A stretch of 64,000 bases of DNA from the NCBI GenBank assembly GCA_029972225.1, contig CP124756.1:2834001-2898000 (forward strand), written 5' to 3'. Position 1 is the first letter of the stretch. Each line of letters starts with the position of its first letter. Origin of the DNA: Candidatus Thiothrix putei (GTDB taxonomy: Bacteria; Pseudomonadota; Gammaproteobacteria; Thiotrichales; Thiotrichaceae). Below, one piece after another: positions 1-9,259 of this stretch. Made by a program: the position numbers and the translations under genes. Below the pieces are notes generated by a model that saw only the letters and a program-made list of their open reading frames with translations, made no database searches and was not told where the DNA came from.

Positions 1-188
1 CGGGCGTCATACAACACTAAATCACGATCCAACAAGGTCGGTGTAGTGTTATAAGGATTCAACTCCGCGAGATCTTCGGGTTTGTTATCGGGGTTGATGT
101 TGAGAATATCGACGGTAATATCTTTTTCCGCCAGCACAATACGCACCCGATGACTGTCTGCGCAGTCGGGGGCGGAAAATAATGTCAT
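1..188 (-). CDS. sspA: Stringent starvation protein A, N-terminal part
   Basis: The first 62 codons are in the window and the rest lies beyond the left edge. They start at ATG 188 and read MTLFSAPDCADSHRVRIVLA, a thioredoxin-fold GST N-terminal domain with the SspA-type start. Family knowledge: SspA binds RNA polymerase during the stringent and stationary response. It follows petABC on the same strand with a terminator between, an arrangement common in gamma- and betaproteobacteria. A GTG lies directly upstream of the ATG. No strong ribosome site is seen, only GAAGA. Confidence 0.85.
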   Translation of the reverse strand, partial: MTLFSAPDCADSHRVRIVLAEKDITVDILNINPDNKPEDLAELNPYNTTPTLLDRDLVLYDA

Positions 189-243
189 CACAGATCTTCG
201 GCTGGAAAGCGAAGCCATATAAGCGGGACTCCCTGTACTGAAA

Positions 244-277
244 ACAAAAAAGCCACTCTATAGTACACTAGAGTGGC
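244..277 (-). terminator. Rho-independent terminator of petABC
   Basis: A perfect 9-bp stem GCCACTCTA/TAGAGTGGC (252-260 and 269-277) with an 8-nt loop is followed on the minus strand by a T run (A run 244-251 on the plus strand). It lies 26 bp past the petC stop and separates petABC from sspA. Confidence 0.82.
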
Positions 278-302
278 TTCAAGGTGTTATACCGATGAAA
301 GA

Positions 303-1061
303 TTAATGAACATCCTTCCAATATTCCTTCTTAAGGAAATACGCAACCACAGCGAACAATACCAAGAACAGCAACGTAAAGATGCCGTAAGTAGTACGGT
401 GCAGCTTGGCTGGCTCACCCACATACGTTAGAAAGTTAGTAATATCACGCACGGTTTGATCATACTCAACCGGGGTCATACTACCTGCCTTAGTGAGTTT
501 TAACTCACAATGTTCGGTCGCGTGTTCACCTTCACCCTTGGTGCAATGCTTCTCCTGCCAACCTTGCAATTCCCACAAAACGTGAGGCATACCGGCATTG
601 GGGAAAACCACGTTGTTCGCACCGAGCGGACGGGTCGGATCAACATAGAACGCTTTCAGGTAACTGTAAATCCAGTCAGAACCGCGTGAACGCCCCACCA
701 GAGACAAATCCGGTGGTGGTGCGCCGAACCATTCAGCAGACTGTTTCTGGGACATGCCGTTTTTCATCAACGCGCCCGGTTTTTCCAACTCACCATCGGC
801 ATCACGGGTAAAGATCAGGTTTTTAGCCACCTGCTCTTCGGTCAGACCCAAGTCAGCAGCTACACGGTTGTAACGGCTGAAATTCAAGGAGTGACAACCC
901 ATACAATAGTTAACGTAATACTTAGCACCACGTTGCAAGCTAGGCTGGTTGTGAATATCGACTTTCGCATCTTCCAGTTCAACACCACCACTCGCCATCG
1001 CAGTAGTGGTCATCAAGGACGCGGACAGTGCGAACATTACACTGACAATAAATTTTTTCAT
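303..1061 (-). CDS. petC: Ubiquinol-cytochrome c reductase, cytochrome c1
   Basis: Haem subunit of the bc1 complex (complex III), which passes electrons from the Rieske protein to soluble cytochrome c. The 252-residue product starts MKKFIVSVMF with a Sec signal peptide ending near AMASGG. It carries one c-type haem site CMGCH at about residue 52, a likely Met axial ligand in NAGMPHVLWE, and a single C-terminal membrane helix (TYGIFTLLFLVLFAVVAYFL) ending in a basic tail. The start at 1061 is preferred over the open frame extending to 1169, because a GAGG ribosome site precedes it and the extension overlaps the end of petB. It is the last gene of petABC. Confidence 0.96.
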   Translation of the reverse strand: MKKFIVSVMFALSASLMTTTAMASGGVELEDAKVDIHNQPSLQRGAKYYVNYCMGCHSLNFSRYNRVAADLGLTEEQVAKNLIFTRDADGELEKPGALMKNGMSQKQSAEWFGAPPPDLSLVGRSRGSDWIYSYLKAFYVDPTRPLGANNVVFPNAGMPHVLWELQGWQEKHCTKGEGEHATEHCELKLTKAGSMTPVEYDQTVRDITNFLTYVGEPAKLHRTTYGIFTLLFLVLFAVVAYFLKKEYWKDVH

Positions 1062-1072
1062 GTTGCTACACC

Positions 1073-2500
1073 TCAACCTGTCACACGGTCTGGAACGGGC
1101 TTTTCCGCATTGCAACTTGCTTTGAAAGCAGGTAACAACAACGTCAACGCCAAGTAAGCCACGGGCCAAATGAACTGGATCAGCATTTGGTTAGTTGCTT
1201 CTGCATCACCGGGGATATAGCGGAACATAATGTCATATGCCACAACTGCTGCCAGCAAAATCCCAAACCACATCACATACTTCGCTTTCGCCGGAGTGCT
1301 GTGAATCCACAGAACCACAAAGAAGATGAAGTAGATTTGTGTCATCCGTGTACCCAGTTCTTTGAACGCTGGCGTAACGGCTTCAACACCCATCCAGCCC
1401 AACACAATGAATACCGCTGCGAATAAGAGCAAGTTGATCTTGTGAGCGCTGTTACGATAACGCCAAGATTTAACCGGGTTACGGTCAATCCACGGCAGCA
1501 CGAACAGTACCGCAATCGCACCAAACATCGCCAAGGTTCCCAAGAACGGGTCAGGAATTGCCCGCAATACGGTGTAGAACGGTGTGAAATACCAAACCGG
1601 TGCAATGTGCTCAGGTGTTTTCAAGGCATTTGCAGGCTCAAAGTTAGGCGCCTCAATGAAGTAGCCGCCGCCTTCTGGTGCGAAGAACAAAATGGCAAAG
1701 AAACCAATCAGGAATACCACCACACCCAAGATGTCTTTCACCGAGTAGTAAGGGTGGAACGGAATACCATCAGCCGGAGCCGTTTCGCTCCAACGGTTGC
1801 CTTTAGGGCCTTGCTTGATTTCAACGCCATCAGGGTTGTTAGAACCCACTGCGTGCAATGCCACAATGTGAACAAACACCAAAGCAGGCAAAATCAGTGA
1901 GGGCAGGAAGAAGTGCAGCGCAAAGAAGCGGTTCAAGGTTGCATCGCCTAATACGAAGTCACCACGAATCCACGTAGACAAACCTTCGCCGATGTACGGG
2001 ATGGTGTTAAACAAGTTAATGATAACCTGCGCACCCCAGTATGACATCTGACCCCAAGGCAGCAAGTACCCCATGAACGCGGTTGCCATCAATACCAGAT
2101 AAATCGCCATACCGATCAACCAAATCAGCTCACGCTTACCTTTGTAAGACCCGTAAATCAGGGCGCGGAACATGTGCAAATACACCACGATAAAGAATGC
2201 TGACGCGCCTGTGGAGTGCATGTAGCGGATAAACCAACCACCTGGCACATCCCGCATAATGTATTCAACCGACGCAAACGCCAGCGCCGCATCCGGCTTG
2301 TAATGTAATGCCAAGAACAGGCCAGAGAAAATCTGGATAACCAGCACCAGCATCGCCAGTGAACCGAAGAAATACCAGAAATTGAAGTTTTTAGGCGCAT
2401 AGTAACCAGCCAAATGCGCTTGCCACGTTTCCATTAGCGGGAAGCGGTCTTCGACCCACCCCAAGAAACCGGTATAATTATGTGCAGGACGTTCAGCCAT
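1073..2500 (-). CDS. petB: Ubiquinol-cytochrome c reductase, cytochrome b
   Basis: Membrane subunit of the bc1 complex carrying the two b haems and the Qo and Qi quinone sites. The 475-residue product has the expected histidine pairs in RYMHSTGAS/VYLHMFRAL and FFALHFFLP/HIVALHAVGSNN, a first half of four helices, and a C-terminal half with further helices. The Qo motif reads PVWYFTPFY instead of PEWY, a variant known from beta- and gammaproteobacterial bc1 complexes. The start codon overlaps the petA stop (TAATG), so translation is probably coupled. The petC start lies 11 bp beyond its stop. Confidence 0.97.
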   Translation of the reverse strand: MAERPAHNYTGFLGWVEDRFPLMETWQAHLAGYYAPKNFNFWYFFGSLAMLVLVIQIFSGLFLALHYKPDAALAFASVEYIMRDVPGGWFIRYMHSTGASAFFIVVYLHMFRALIYGSYKGKRELIWLIGMAIYLVLMATAFMGYLLPWGQMSYWGAQVIINLFNTIPYIGEGLSTWIRGDFVLGDATLNRFFALHFFLPSLILPALVFVHIVALHAVGSNNPDGVEIKQGPKGNRWSETAPADGIPFHPYYSVKDILGVVVFLIGFFAILFFAPEGGGYFIEAPNFEPANALKTPEHIAPVWYFTPFYTVLRAIPDPFLGTLAMFGAIAVLFVLPWIDRNPVKSWRYRNSAHKINLLLFAAVFIVLGWMGVEAVTPAFKELGTRMTQIYFIFFVVLWIHSTPAKAKYVMWFGILLAAVVAYDIMFRYIPGDAEATNQMLIQFIWPVAYLALTLLLPAFKASCNAEKPVPDRVTG

Positions 2501-3102
2501 TATGCAGTGCCTCCGTTTTCACCAATGACGATGGTGTTATCATCTTTGAAATAGTAAGGGGGAACTTCAAGGTTTGATCCGGCTGGAACATTCTTGTAAA
2601 CCCGACCTGCCAAGTCAAAACGTGAACCGTGGCATGGGCAATACCAACCACCTTTCCAGTCCGCACCCAAATCTGCCGGAGCCACTTCCGGGCGATAAGT
2701 CGGTGAACAACCCAAATGGGTACAAATCCCCACCAACACCAGATACTGCTCTTTGCCTTCACGGGTACGTGCCAAGTTTTTGGCATATTCCGGCTGCTGC
2801 TTCACATTCTCAGAATTCGGGTCTTTCAATGCCTCAGCCAACCCTTCCAAGGTAGCGAGCATTTCTGCGGTGCGGTTTACCAGCCAAACCGGTTTACCGC
2901 GCCAAATGACACGAATTTGTTGTCCTGGCTCGGCCTTAGTCACCGAAATCTCCACCGGTGCACCAGCGGCAAGCGCCCGCGCACTAGGATTCCAGGAATT
3001 AAGGAACGGAGCCGCAACCGCTGCCACACCTGCTGCCCCAACCACGGATGTGGCGGCAATCAGGACGCGGCGGCGGCCTTTATCTACTCCAGAATTTGCC
3101 AT
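2500..3102 (-). CDS. petA: Ubiquinol-cytochrome c reductase, Rieske iron-sulfur subunit
   Basis: [2Fe-2S] subunit that oxidises ubiquinol at Qo and reduces cytochrome c1. The 200-residue product begins MANSGVDKGRRRVLIAATS, a twin-arginine signal-anchor. It has the Rieske cluster motifs CTHLGC and CPCHGS, spaced normally with the usual cysteines and histidines. The start at ATG 3102 is chosen because GGGAGAG lies 8 nt upstream; an in-frame GTG at 3111 would sit inside that site. First gene of petABC, with about 280 bp of upstream DNA including an FNR-like palindrome. Confidence 0.96.
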   Translation of the reverse strand: MANSGVDKGRRRVLIAATSVVGAAGVAAVAAPFLNSWNPSARALAAGAPVEISVTKAEPGQQIRVIWRGKPVWLVNRTAEMLATLEGLAEALKDPNSENVKQQPEYAKNLARTREGKEQYLVLVGICTHLGCSPTYRPEVAPADLGADWKGGWYCPCHGSRFDLAGRVYKNVPAGSNLEVPPYYFKDDNTIVIGENGGTA

Positions 3103-3307
3103 CGTTAGCACTCTCCCAAATGTTCAAAACGTAATCTGTTGCACACCTGCAAACACACCGTCATGATGTTTGCAGTCGCACTAAATATCTGAGCCATTAA
3201 CTTAGGTATAGCTATATTAGCATATACTAAAAGACTACGTAGGATGTCCGAACTCACACGTAAAATCAAGCGGAAATCCGTGTCTTAATGGGTAAAACGC
3301 AAAGGTT

Positions 3308-3321
3308 TTGATTTAGATCAT
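3308..3321. promoter_or_regulatory. FNR/ANR-like palindrome upstream of petABC
   Basis: TTGAT-TTAG-ATCAT matches the FNR consensus TTGAT-N4-ATCAA except for the last base. It lies about 205 bp upstream of petA in the otherwise gene-free 3103-3384 interval, so oxygen control of the bc1 operon is plausible. No convincing -10/-35 pair was located with it, so function is inferred. Confidence 0.4.
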
Positions 3322-3384
3322 TTACGGCTGACCCATCAGCAAGGCGCGGCAATAGTAGCATAAAAACAAACAAAATAACCTGAC

Positions 3385-4140
3385 TTATGCCGGGTTATTG
3401 ATGTCCAGAAAATAATGTTCCAGCCCGAATTGGGCTGCCAAATGGTTTCCTAGCGCCTGAATGCCGTAACGCTCGGTCGCGTGATGCCCTGCTGCAAGAT
3501 AATGAATGCCGTTTTCTCGCGCAAAATGCACCGTGTGTTCGGAAATTTCACCGCTCAAATACGCATCCGCCCCCAGCTCAAAAGCTTGCTGGATATAACC
3601 TTGCGCCCCGCCAGTACACCAAGCAATGCGTTGGATGGGATGCTCACCGCCTGTAATCAGCAAGGGTTCGCGCCCTAACACTGCCGCAACGTGTTGCCCA
3701 AATGCATCCAAACTCACGGGTTCAGCCAGCGAACCGACATTGCCCACGCCTTGCAGTTCACGTTCATCCATTACGCCTTCGGTGCGAATGCCCAGCCGTG
3801 CCGCCAGTTGTGCGTTATTGCCTAACGTCGGATGCGCGTCCAAGGGCAAGTGATAACCCAACAAACTGATGTCATGCTGAAGCAAAGTCGCAATCCGGCG
3901 TTTTTTCATGCCGCGAATCACCTGAGATTCACCTTTCCAGAAATAACCGTGATGCACCAAAATCGCATCAGCATTGCATTCCACCGCAGCATCCAGCAAC
4001 GCTTGCGAAGCGGTTACGCCCGTGACAATGCGTTTCACTTCCGCCCTGCCCTCGACTTGTAAGCCATTCGGCGCGTAATCGCGGAATTTGCCGACATTCA
4101 GCAAGGTATTAATGTGAGTTTCGAGTGCGTAGAGGTTCAT
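3385..4140 (-). CDS. NIF3-family dinuclear metal-binding protein (YbgI-like)
   Basis: 251 residues, the usual size for the short NIF3/YbgI form. The metal-binding histidines and acidic residues of the family are visible in ILVHHGYFW and [11 protein letters not shown] near the N-terminus and in [16 protein letters not shown] and [11 protein letters not shown] at the C-terminus. The family is often annotated as a type 2 GTP cyclohydrolase I, but the physiological role is uncertain. It overlaps the hisC stop by 4 bp (ATGA), so it is coupled to hisC in translation. Confidence 0.9.
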   Translation of the reverse strand: MNLYALETHINTLLNVGKFRDYAPNGLQVEGRAEVKRIVTGVTASQALLDAAVECNADAILVHHGYFWKGESQVIRGMKKRRIATLLQHDISLLGYHLPLDAHPTLGNNAQLAARLGIRTEGVMDERELQGVGNVGSLAEPVSLDAFGQHVAAVLGREPLLITGGEHPIQRIAWCTGGAQGYIQQAFELGADAYLSGEISEHTVHFARENGIHYLAAGHHATERYGIQALGNHLAAQFGLEHYFLDINNPA

Positions 4141-5189
4141 AGCTCTGCCAATACGCTCAGGAAGGTTGCCATTTCCTCATCCGTACCGATGGTAATCCGC
4201 AAATACTCGTTAATGCGCGGCTTATTGAAGTAACGCACCAACACACCGCGCTGCTTCAAAGCCAAATACAAGCTTTCTGCATTACCCGCCGGTGGACGCG
4301 CAAACACGAAATTCGCCGCTGACGGCAATACGCTGAAACCCATCTCCGTCAAGCTTTGCACAGTCATCTCACGGGTAGTGATGATTTTCTGGCAAGTATC
4401 CTCGAAATACACCTTATCACGCATCGCCGCCGCTGCTCCCGCAATCGCCATGCGCCCCAAGGGGTAAGAGTTGAAGGAATTTTTCACCCGCTCCAGCGCA
4501 TTGATCAAATCAGGATGCCCCACCGCAAACCCAACCCGCAAACCCGCCAGCGAACGCGACTTGGAGAACGTTTGCACCACCAACAAATTTGGGTACTTGT
4601 CGATCAGCGGAATCGCGGTTTGTGCCCCAAAATCGACGTAAGCTTCATCCACAACCACCACGGATTCCGCATGAGTTTGCAATAAGGCTTCGATAGCATC
4701 CAACCCCAATGCCATGCTGGTGGGCGCATTCGGATTGGGGAAAATAATTCCACCGTTATCCACCGCATAATCGCCCAAGCACACCCGAAAATCCTCACGT
4801 AACGGGATTTGTTGCGCATTAATCTGATAAAGATTGGCGTAAACGGGGTAAAAACTGTAGCTAATATCGGGGTATAACAACGGCGCGTCGTGCTTGAGCA
4901 AGCCTTGGAAAACGTGCGCCAACACCTCATCCGAACCGTTACCGACGAAAATATTGGCGCGTTGCACGTCGTAATAGTCGGCAATCGCATCCTTCAGCTC
5001 GTCCGCATTCGGGTCGGGGTACAGCCGCAACCGCTCATCCGCCGCCGCGTGAATCGCCGCGAGTGCATTCGGCGAGGGCGGGTACGGGCATTCGTTGGTA
5101 TTCAGCTTGATGTAACGCTGGTCTTTCGGCTGTTCACCCGGTACATACGGGTCGAGATTGTGTACCAGTTTACTCCAGTATTGGCTCAT
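4137..5189 (-). CDS. hisC: Histidinol-phosphate aminotransferase
   Basis: PLP-dependent class I/II aminotransferase converting imidazole-acetol phosphate to histidinol phosphate in histidine synthesis. 350 residues. The substrate-binding start [12 protein letters not shown], the PLP-binding [11 protein letters not shown] and the Schiff-base lysine region [15 protein letters not shown] are present. The start at 5189 ([10 protein letters not shown]) follows GGAAG at good spacing; a further in-frame ATG at 5249 is less likely and would overlap the divergent hydrolase gene. It is transcribed upstream of the NIF3-family gene with a 4-bp overlap. Confidence 0.95.
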   Translation of the reverse strand: MSQYWSKLVHNLDPYVPGEQPKDQRYIKLNTNECPYPPSPNALAAIHAAADERLRLYPDPNADELKDAIADYYDVQRANIFVGNGSDEVLAHVFQGLLKHDAPLLYPDISYSFYPVYANLYQINAQQIPLREDFRVCLGDYAVDNGGIIFPNPNAPTSMALGLDAIEALLQTHAESVVVVDEAYVDFGAQTAIPLIDKYPNLLVVQTFSKSRSLAGLRVGFAVGHPDLINALERVKNSFNSYPLGRMAIAGAAAAMRDKVYFEDTCQKIITTREMTVQSLTEMGFSVLPSAANFVFARPPAGNAESLYLALKQRGVLVRYFNKPRINEYLRITIGTDEEMATFLSVLAEL

Positions 5190-5231
5190 GCGTGCTTCCG
5201 GTGGCGAATAGAAACGTGTGATGATATAGGG

Positions 5232-5910
5232 ATGAAACGAATCCAGCAATCGACCTTTCGCCCCGCATGGTGGTTACGCTCACCCCACCTGCAAACCCTC
5301 TGGCCAGTATTCTTACGCCGCCGCGTACAACTGCCCCTGCAAGCCGAACGGGTGGAACTCAGCGACGGTGATTTCATCGACCTTGCTTGGTATCCGCGCC
5401 CAGATACGCCGCTGGTGTTGGTGATTCACGGGCTGGAAGGTTCGTTGCAATCGCACTACGCGCAAACGCTGATGAAAGCGTTGCATCAAGCAGGTTTTGC
5501 TAGTATTTTCATGCATTTGCGCGACTGTAGCGGCACACACAATCGCTTGCCGAGCAGTTACCATTCCGGGCGCACGGCTGACATTGCGGAAGTGCTGGTG
5601 TATTTGCAGCAAACCCAACGAATGCCCAACGCCGCCATCGGTTTCTCACTCGGTGGCAACCTGATTTTGAAACACCTCGGCGAAATGGGTGCGAACCGCT
5701 GGTTTGCAAGCGGCAATTGCGGTTTCCGTGCCATTCCAATTGCAGGAATGCGCTTGCAAGCTGGAACGGGGTTTCTCTGTCGTCTACGGACGTTATCTGG
5801 TCAACAAACTCAAGGCATCCTATCGTAGAAAATTCAGCCAAATGACCAGTCCGTTAGCGGTCGATTTGAATACACTCAAGACGCTGTTTGCTTTCGACGA
5901 TCAAATGGTA
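5232..5910 (+). pseudogene. YheT-family alpha/beta hydrolase, frameshifted and 3'-truncated
   Basis: The first ~150 codons match the YheT/UPF0017 hydrolase fold: start [20 protein letters not shown], oxyanion region VLVIHGLEGS, and nucleophile elbow GFSLGGNLILKHLGEMG. Around 5687-5692 the homology jumps to another frame (AAIAVSVPFQLQECACKLER, then LERGFSVVYGRYLVNKLKAS) and continues to the catalytic-Asp region LFAFDDQMV. It then stops abruptly near 5910, where integrase-like sequence begins. The C-terminal quarter with the catalytic His is absent. It is divergent from hisC with 42 bp between starts. One frameshift plus a junction deletion make it non-functional. Confidence 0.8.
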
Positions 5911-6033
5911 AATTCACATCGGGTAGAAATTTTGGTTACGGTAAAAGCATGTCCTACGCTGCGAGCCAAGCACTCAAGGAACATTACGGTGAGGGGCATT
6001 TCAATGCTGTTGCGGCGCATCAGTCACGCTTTA

Positions 6034-7359
6034 GGAACTGTCCCGAAATAACTTCCCTCTTTTCTGCTAACAGCGAAAGGGGGAAGATAGCCCCTTGTAA
6101 TGCCAATCAACACCGAGGATGAGCCAATGGATGTTTACCCATCAGCCATAGAAAAACAAATGCAGCGGTTCTACCAATCGCTCAATGAGCGTGACCGCCG
6201 CCGCTACGCCGCCGTGGAAGCCGTCCGGCTTGGGCACGGGGGGCAGGACTACATTTCCCGGTTATTGGACTGTGACCCCAAAACCATCCGCCACGGGTTG
6301 ACGGAGTTGGAATCGGAAGATGGCTTGCCCACCGTAAGGCAGCGAAAAAAAGGGGCGGGCGCAAACGGCTGAACGCTACGCACCTGCAATTGGATGAGCA
6401 TTTTCGCCAAGTTTTAAAGGATCATACGGCAGGCGACCCCATGCGGGAGGCGGTGAAATGGACGAACCTGTCACGTCGGCAGATTGCCCGGCGGATGCAG
6501 GCATTGGGGACATCGGCTGGGAAAAACGTGGTGTCGCGCCTATTACGGGAGCACGGCTACCGCCGCCGCAAGCCCCAGAAGAAACGCACCATGGGGCAAC
6601 ACGCTGACCGTAATGCCCAGTTTGAAAAGATTGCCCAACTCAAACAAACCTACCTGCAAGCAGGCAAACCCGTGATCAGCATTGACACCAAAAAGAAGGA
6701 ACTGCTGGGCAACTTTTACCGTGAAGGGGTAACGGATGCCGTCGAACCCACGGAGGTCAATGACCATGACTTCCCCAGCTATGGCAATGGTCAGGTGATC
6801 CCCCACGGCATCTACGACCTTGCCCGCAACGAAGCGGCACTGCACCTGAACACCAGCCACGACACCACCGAGTTTGCCTGCGAAAGCCTTGGCTTATGGT
6901 GGCGTGAGCAAGGGAAACCCAACTACCCCGAAGCTGACGAGCTGTTGGTCTTATGTGACGGTGGTGGCAGCAACAGTTCCTCTGCGTACCTGTTCAAGCA
7001 AGACTTGCAGGCATTGGCGGACAGCCTGAACCTGACAATACGCATCGCCCACTACCCGCCCTATTGCTCCAAATACAACCCGATTGAACACCGACTGTTC
7101 CCCCATGTGACCCGTGCCTGCCGGGGTGTGCCGTTGGAAACGGTCGAAACCGCCAAACACTACATGGCAAAAACGGAAACCACCACTGGCTTGAAGGTCG
7201 CTGTCCGCATCATCAGTAAAGTTTTTGAAACCGGGCGCAAGTATACCCAAGCGTTCAAGGATAACATGACCATCCAGTTCGATGACTTCCTGCCAAAATG
7301 GAACTACTCCGCTGTCCCTCAGTCCCCCTGATTTCGGGAAGTTATTTCGGGACAGTTCC
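6034..7359 (+). mobile_element. ISAzo13-family insertion sequence
   Basis: Complete 1326-bp element with perfect terminal inverted repeats of at least 24 bp, beginning GGAACTGTCCCGAAATAAC, at 6034-6057 and 7336-7359. The flanks carry TTA on both sides (6031-6033 and 7360-7362). Removing the element and one TTA restores the reading frame of the integrase-like pseudogene, which fixes the borders. Confidence 0.92.
6100..7331 (+). CDS. ISAzo13-family transposase (two frames, -1 frameshift)
   Basis: The 5' frame (6100-6372) encodes an HTH-like region (DPKTIRHGLTELES). The 3' frame encodes the DDE catalytic part: SIDTKKKELLGNF (first Asp), LLVLCDGGGSNSSS (second Asp), KYNPIEHRLFPHV (Glu), ending KWNYSAVP. 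The frames meet at an A7 run (6345-6351) followed by GGGG. A -1 slip there joins RQRKK to RGGRKRLNATHLQ and gives about 410 residues, the normal length for the family. The start may be 6100 or 6127; the latter has GAGG upstream. Whether the shift is programmed or a simple indel cannot be told by eye, but the heptamer A-AAA-AAA is a classic slip site. Confidence 0.85.
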
Positions 7360-7911
7360 TTAGCCAGTTCGTTGACCACCTAAAAACGGAAGAAGGCATA
7401 CGCGATGCAAAGGAGATTACCCAAGACACGGTAGAACGGTACGGGCAACAATTAAACGAAAAGGTTGCTGCTGGCGAAATGGCAGTTTCTTACGCTCAAA
7501 ATTTGCTTTCCAGTGTCAATACCACACTGGCTTGCCTGCGTGGGGACGAGTCCCCTTCCGGGATGGTCGGCGAACGCTCCCATGTCCGCACGGTCGCACC
7601 CGATGGCCTTGACCGGACAGAGGTACGGAATGCCAGCGAAAACATGAGACATGCAGGGCTAGAACGCGCCGCTGCCGTCACTGAACTCGCGAGAGAATTT
7701 GGTTTGAGAGAGCGGGAGGCGATTCTTGGCAATTTAGAGCGCTGACACCAAGAGGCAAAAGAAAAAGGCGCAATCAACGTGACAGAAGGCATAAAAGGCG
7801 GTCGTGGTCATGAGGTGGATCGCTGGGTTCCGGTTAGCCAAACTGGGGTGCAAACACTTGAACGGGCAATCGCCGCCAGCCCGGAAGGTTCCCGCAACTT
7901 GTTGGCAGCCC

Positions 7912-8042
7912 ATGAAATCTACATCAGCTTTGTCCATGGTATTGCCATGCTGCTCACGCTCAAATATCAAGCCAAGCTGAGTATAGAAGGCTCTGGTTTT
8001 TTCAATATCTCTGCACCGCAGAACCAGTAAATCAAGCGTCAT
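7912..8042 (-). pseudogene. Glyoxalase/bleomycin-resistance family fragment
   Basis: The frame starting at 8042 reads MTLDLLVLRCRDIEKTRAFY and QLGLIFEREQHG, the first strand-helix module of the VOC (glyoxalase I/dioxygenase) superfamily. The homology then runs out into DNA shared with the opposite-strand integrase pseudogene. Only about 35 residues of a ~120-residue domain remain. It is a truncated remnant at the island junction, facing away from the toxin-antitoxin pair. Confidence 0.5.
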
Positions 8043-8062
8043 GGGGATGTCTACACCTTACG

Positions 8063-8416
8063 TTACTCAATAATGCCAGCGAGTATCTCAAGCACTTCAT
8101 CAACAATGCTATCAGGTGCCATTTCTATGCACCTTGCCCCTCTGCCCACGAGGTCAAGGGTACGCACCGCACTAACCAAAATAACGCCCTGTGTTTCCGT
8201 TCCACTGCCCATCAATGGCACGGCGAAACCCGCCACCCGTGCAAGATTGCCGCCTTGGGTGATCGGCGCTACCAAAGCAGTACCAACGGTGTTATTGAAC
8301 TCACGGGTTGAAAGCACTAATGCGGGTCGCATATCGCCCTGCATTTCCCGCCCCACTGTCGGGTTAAAACTTACCCTCACAATGTCACCACGCTCAAATC
8401 CGCTACGCTTTACCAT
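8063..8416 (-). CDS. MazF/PemK-family mRNA endonuclease toxin (ChpB-like)
   Basis: 117 residues with the PemK/MazF fold signatures: FERGDIVRVSFNPTVGREMQ at the start (the family basic-groove GDIVxVxFxPxxGxExxxxRP), RPALVLSTREFN, the catalytic-region Thr in ALVAPITQGG, and GVILVSAVRTLDL. Family role: sequence-specific ribonuclease that halts translation. It overlaps its antitoxin by 7 bp (8410-8416). The long form with the DVV-like C-terminus is closest to ChpB. Intact by eye. Confidence 0.88.
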   Translation of the reverse strand: MVKRSGFERGDIVRVSFNPTVGREMQGDMRPALVLSTREFNNTVGTALVAPITQGGNLARVAGFAVPLMGSGTETQGVILVSAVRTLDLVGRGARCIEMAPDSIVDEVLEILAGIIE

Positions 8417-8676
8417 ACTTCATTCCCTACTGCTGGCATGTTGTCCCATTCGGTTACGGCTGTTGGGATGGGTGCGGATGGGTCACACTTGGCTAACAAG
8501 TCCGCTAGTTTGTACTTTTTACGTCTAGCCGCCGTTTTTGGCTGTAGCGTGAGCTTGCCGTCGTCGAGACTCAGTTCTACTTTTGCGCCTGCTTCCAGCC
8601 CTAGCAGGGTTAACCATTGTTTAGGGATTACCACAGCGACGGAATTACCGACGGTGCGTAGTGTGGCGGTGGTCAT
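8410..8676 (-). CDS. MazE/ChpS-type antitoxin, AbrB domain
   Basis: 88 residues. The N-terminal AbrB/SpoVT swapped-hairpin DNA-binding domain is clear (LRTVGNSVAVVIPKQWL, LGLEAGAKVELSLDDGKLTL). The C-terminal tail LADLLAKCDPSAPIP contacts the toxin in this family. A strong ribosome site AGGAGA precedes ATG 8676. It is first in the pair and presumably represses its own promoter. Confidence 0.86.
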   Translation of the reverse strand: MTTATLRTVGNSVAVVIPKQWLTLLGLEAGAKVELSLDDGKLTLQPKTAARRKKYKLADLLAKCDPSAPIPTAVTEWDNMPAVGNEVW

Positions 8677-8708
8677 TCGGGTTTCTCCTTTCCGTGTTGG
8701 TCGCTTCC

Positions 8709-8714
8709 ATTATA
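8709..8714 (-). promoter_or_regulatory. Probable -10 element of the MazEF-type pair
   Basis: Perfect TATAAT on the minus strand, 33 bp upstream of the antitoxin start. The -35 region (ATTTTC at 17-bp spacing) is weak, as is usual for autoregulated antitoxin promoters. No operator was defined. Confidence 0.4.
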
Positions 8715-8881
8715 GTGCAATTTTCCATAAAGAAAATAACCCCACGCAAACCCCGCGCCGCTTATGTTTCAGGGGTAAATCAACTGCATCAGACTGCACC
8801 AGATTTGCACTAGAAAATTGCAGTGGCTTAAAAAAAGGCGGTCGGCTTGCGTTCAGGTTAGTTCTCAGGAATCGCAGGCAT

Positions 8882-8905
8882 AAAAAAGCCGGGAACTTGC
8901 CCGGC
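8882..8905 (-). terminator. Terminator of hicAB
   Basis: A stem GCCGGG/CCCGGC (8888-8893 and 8900-8905) with a 6-nt loop is followed on the minus strand by six Ts. It lies 22 bp past the hicB stop. An almost identical 38-bp copy occurs at 9588-9625. Confidence 0.75.
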
Positions 8906-8926
8906 TCTTTGGTGGTGGCGTTGCGG

Positions 8927-9259
8927 TTATACGGGTGTTGCCGTGCTGATAGCGTTGCGCACGAAGTCGTTTAGGCTGATGCCAAGTTCTTTAGCCTTCA
9001 CCGCCGCTGCTAGGTGAAGATCGTGACCGACACGCACATTGAAACTACCTTTACAGGGTAATTCAGGTGCATAGCCTTTGGCTTCGCAAGTGGCTAGGTA
9101 GTCATCAACGGCTTCTTCAAACGCTGCTTTGAGTGCTTGCACGGTTTCGCCTTCGTAGTTAACCAGTGCAGCAATGAATTCGAGCTTGCCGTACAGAACG
9201 CCGTCTTCAACTGAGGCTTCAATGCTGCCGTAATAGCCTTTGTGTTCTAACAGTTTCAT
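8927..9259 (-). CDS. hicB: HicB-family antitoxin
   Basis: 110 residues. The N-terminal HicB partial RNase H-like fold is seen in YYGSIEASVEDGVLYGKLEF and FEEAVDDYLATCEAKG. The C-terminal ribbon-helix-helix, VRVGHDLHLAAAVKAKELGI then SLNDFVRNAI, supplies operator binding. It is second in the pair, overlapping hicA by 4 bp (ATGA), the usual hicAB order. Confidence 0.9.
   Translation of the reverse strand: MKLLEHKGYYGSIEASVEDGVLYGKLEFIAALVNYEGETVQALKAAFEEAVDDYLATCEAKGYAPELPCKGSFNVRVGHDLHLAAAVKAKELGISLNDFVRNAISTATPV

Larger units (their letters stand above)
5911..7917 (+). pseudogene. Integrase-domain gene (Integrase_1-like), disrupted by an IS
   Basis: Reading 5913-6033 and joining to 7363 across the ISAzo13 element restores one open frame: NFGYGKSMSYAASQALKEHY, then HQSRF joined to SQFVDHLKTEEGIRDAKEIT, and onward to ELAREFGLREREAILGNLER. 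A TGA at 7743-7745 interrupts it. The same frame resumes as HQEAKEKGAINVTEGIKGG and RGHEVDRWVPVSQTGVQ, and fades near 7917. I recognise this as the integrase-like N-terminal family common on proteobacterial mobile DNA. Three lesions are visible: loss of the 5' end at the yheT junction, the IS insertion with a 3-bp target duplication, and the nonsense codon. Confidence 0.75.

Noticed and set aside
303..1169. A 288-residue form of cytochrome c1
   Set aside because: The extra 36 residues overlap petB and are not signal-like; MKKFIVSVMF with GAGG upstream is the clear start.
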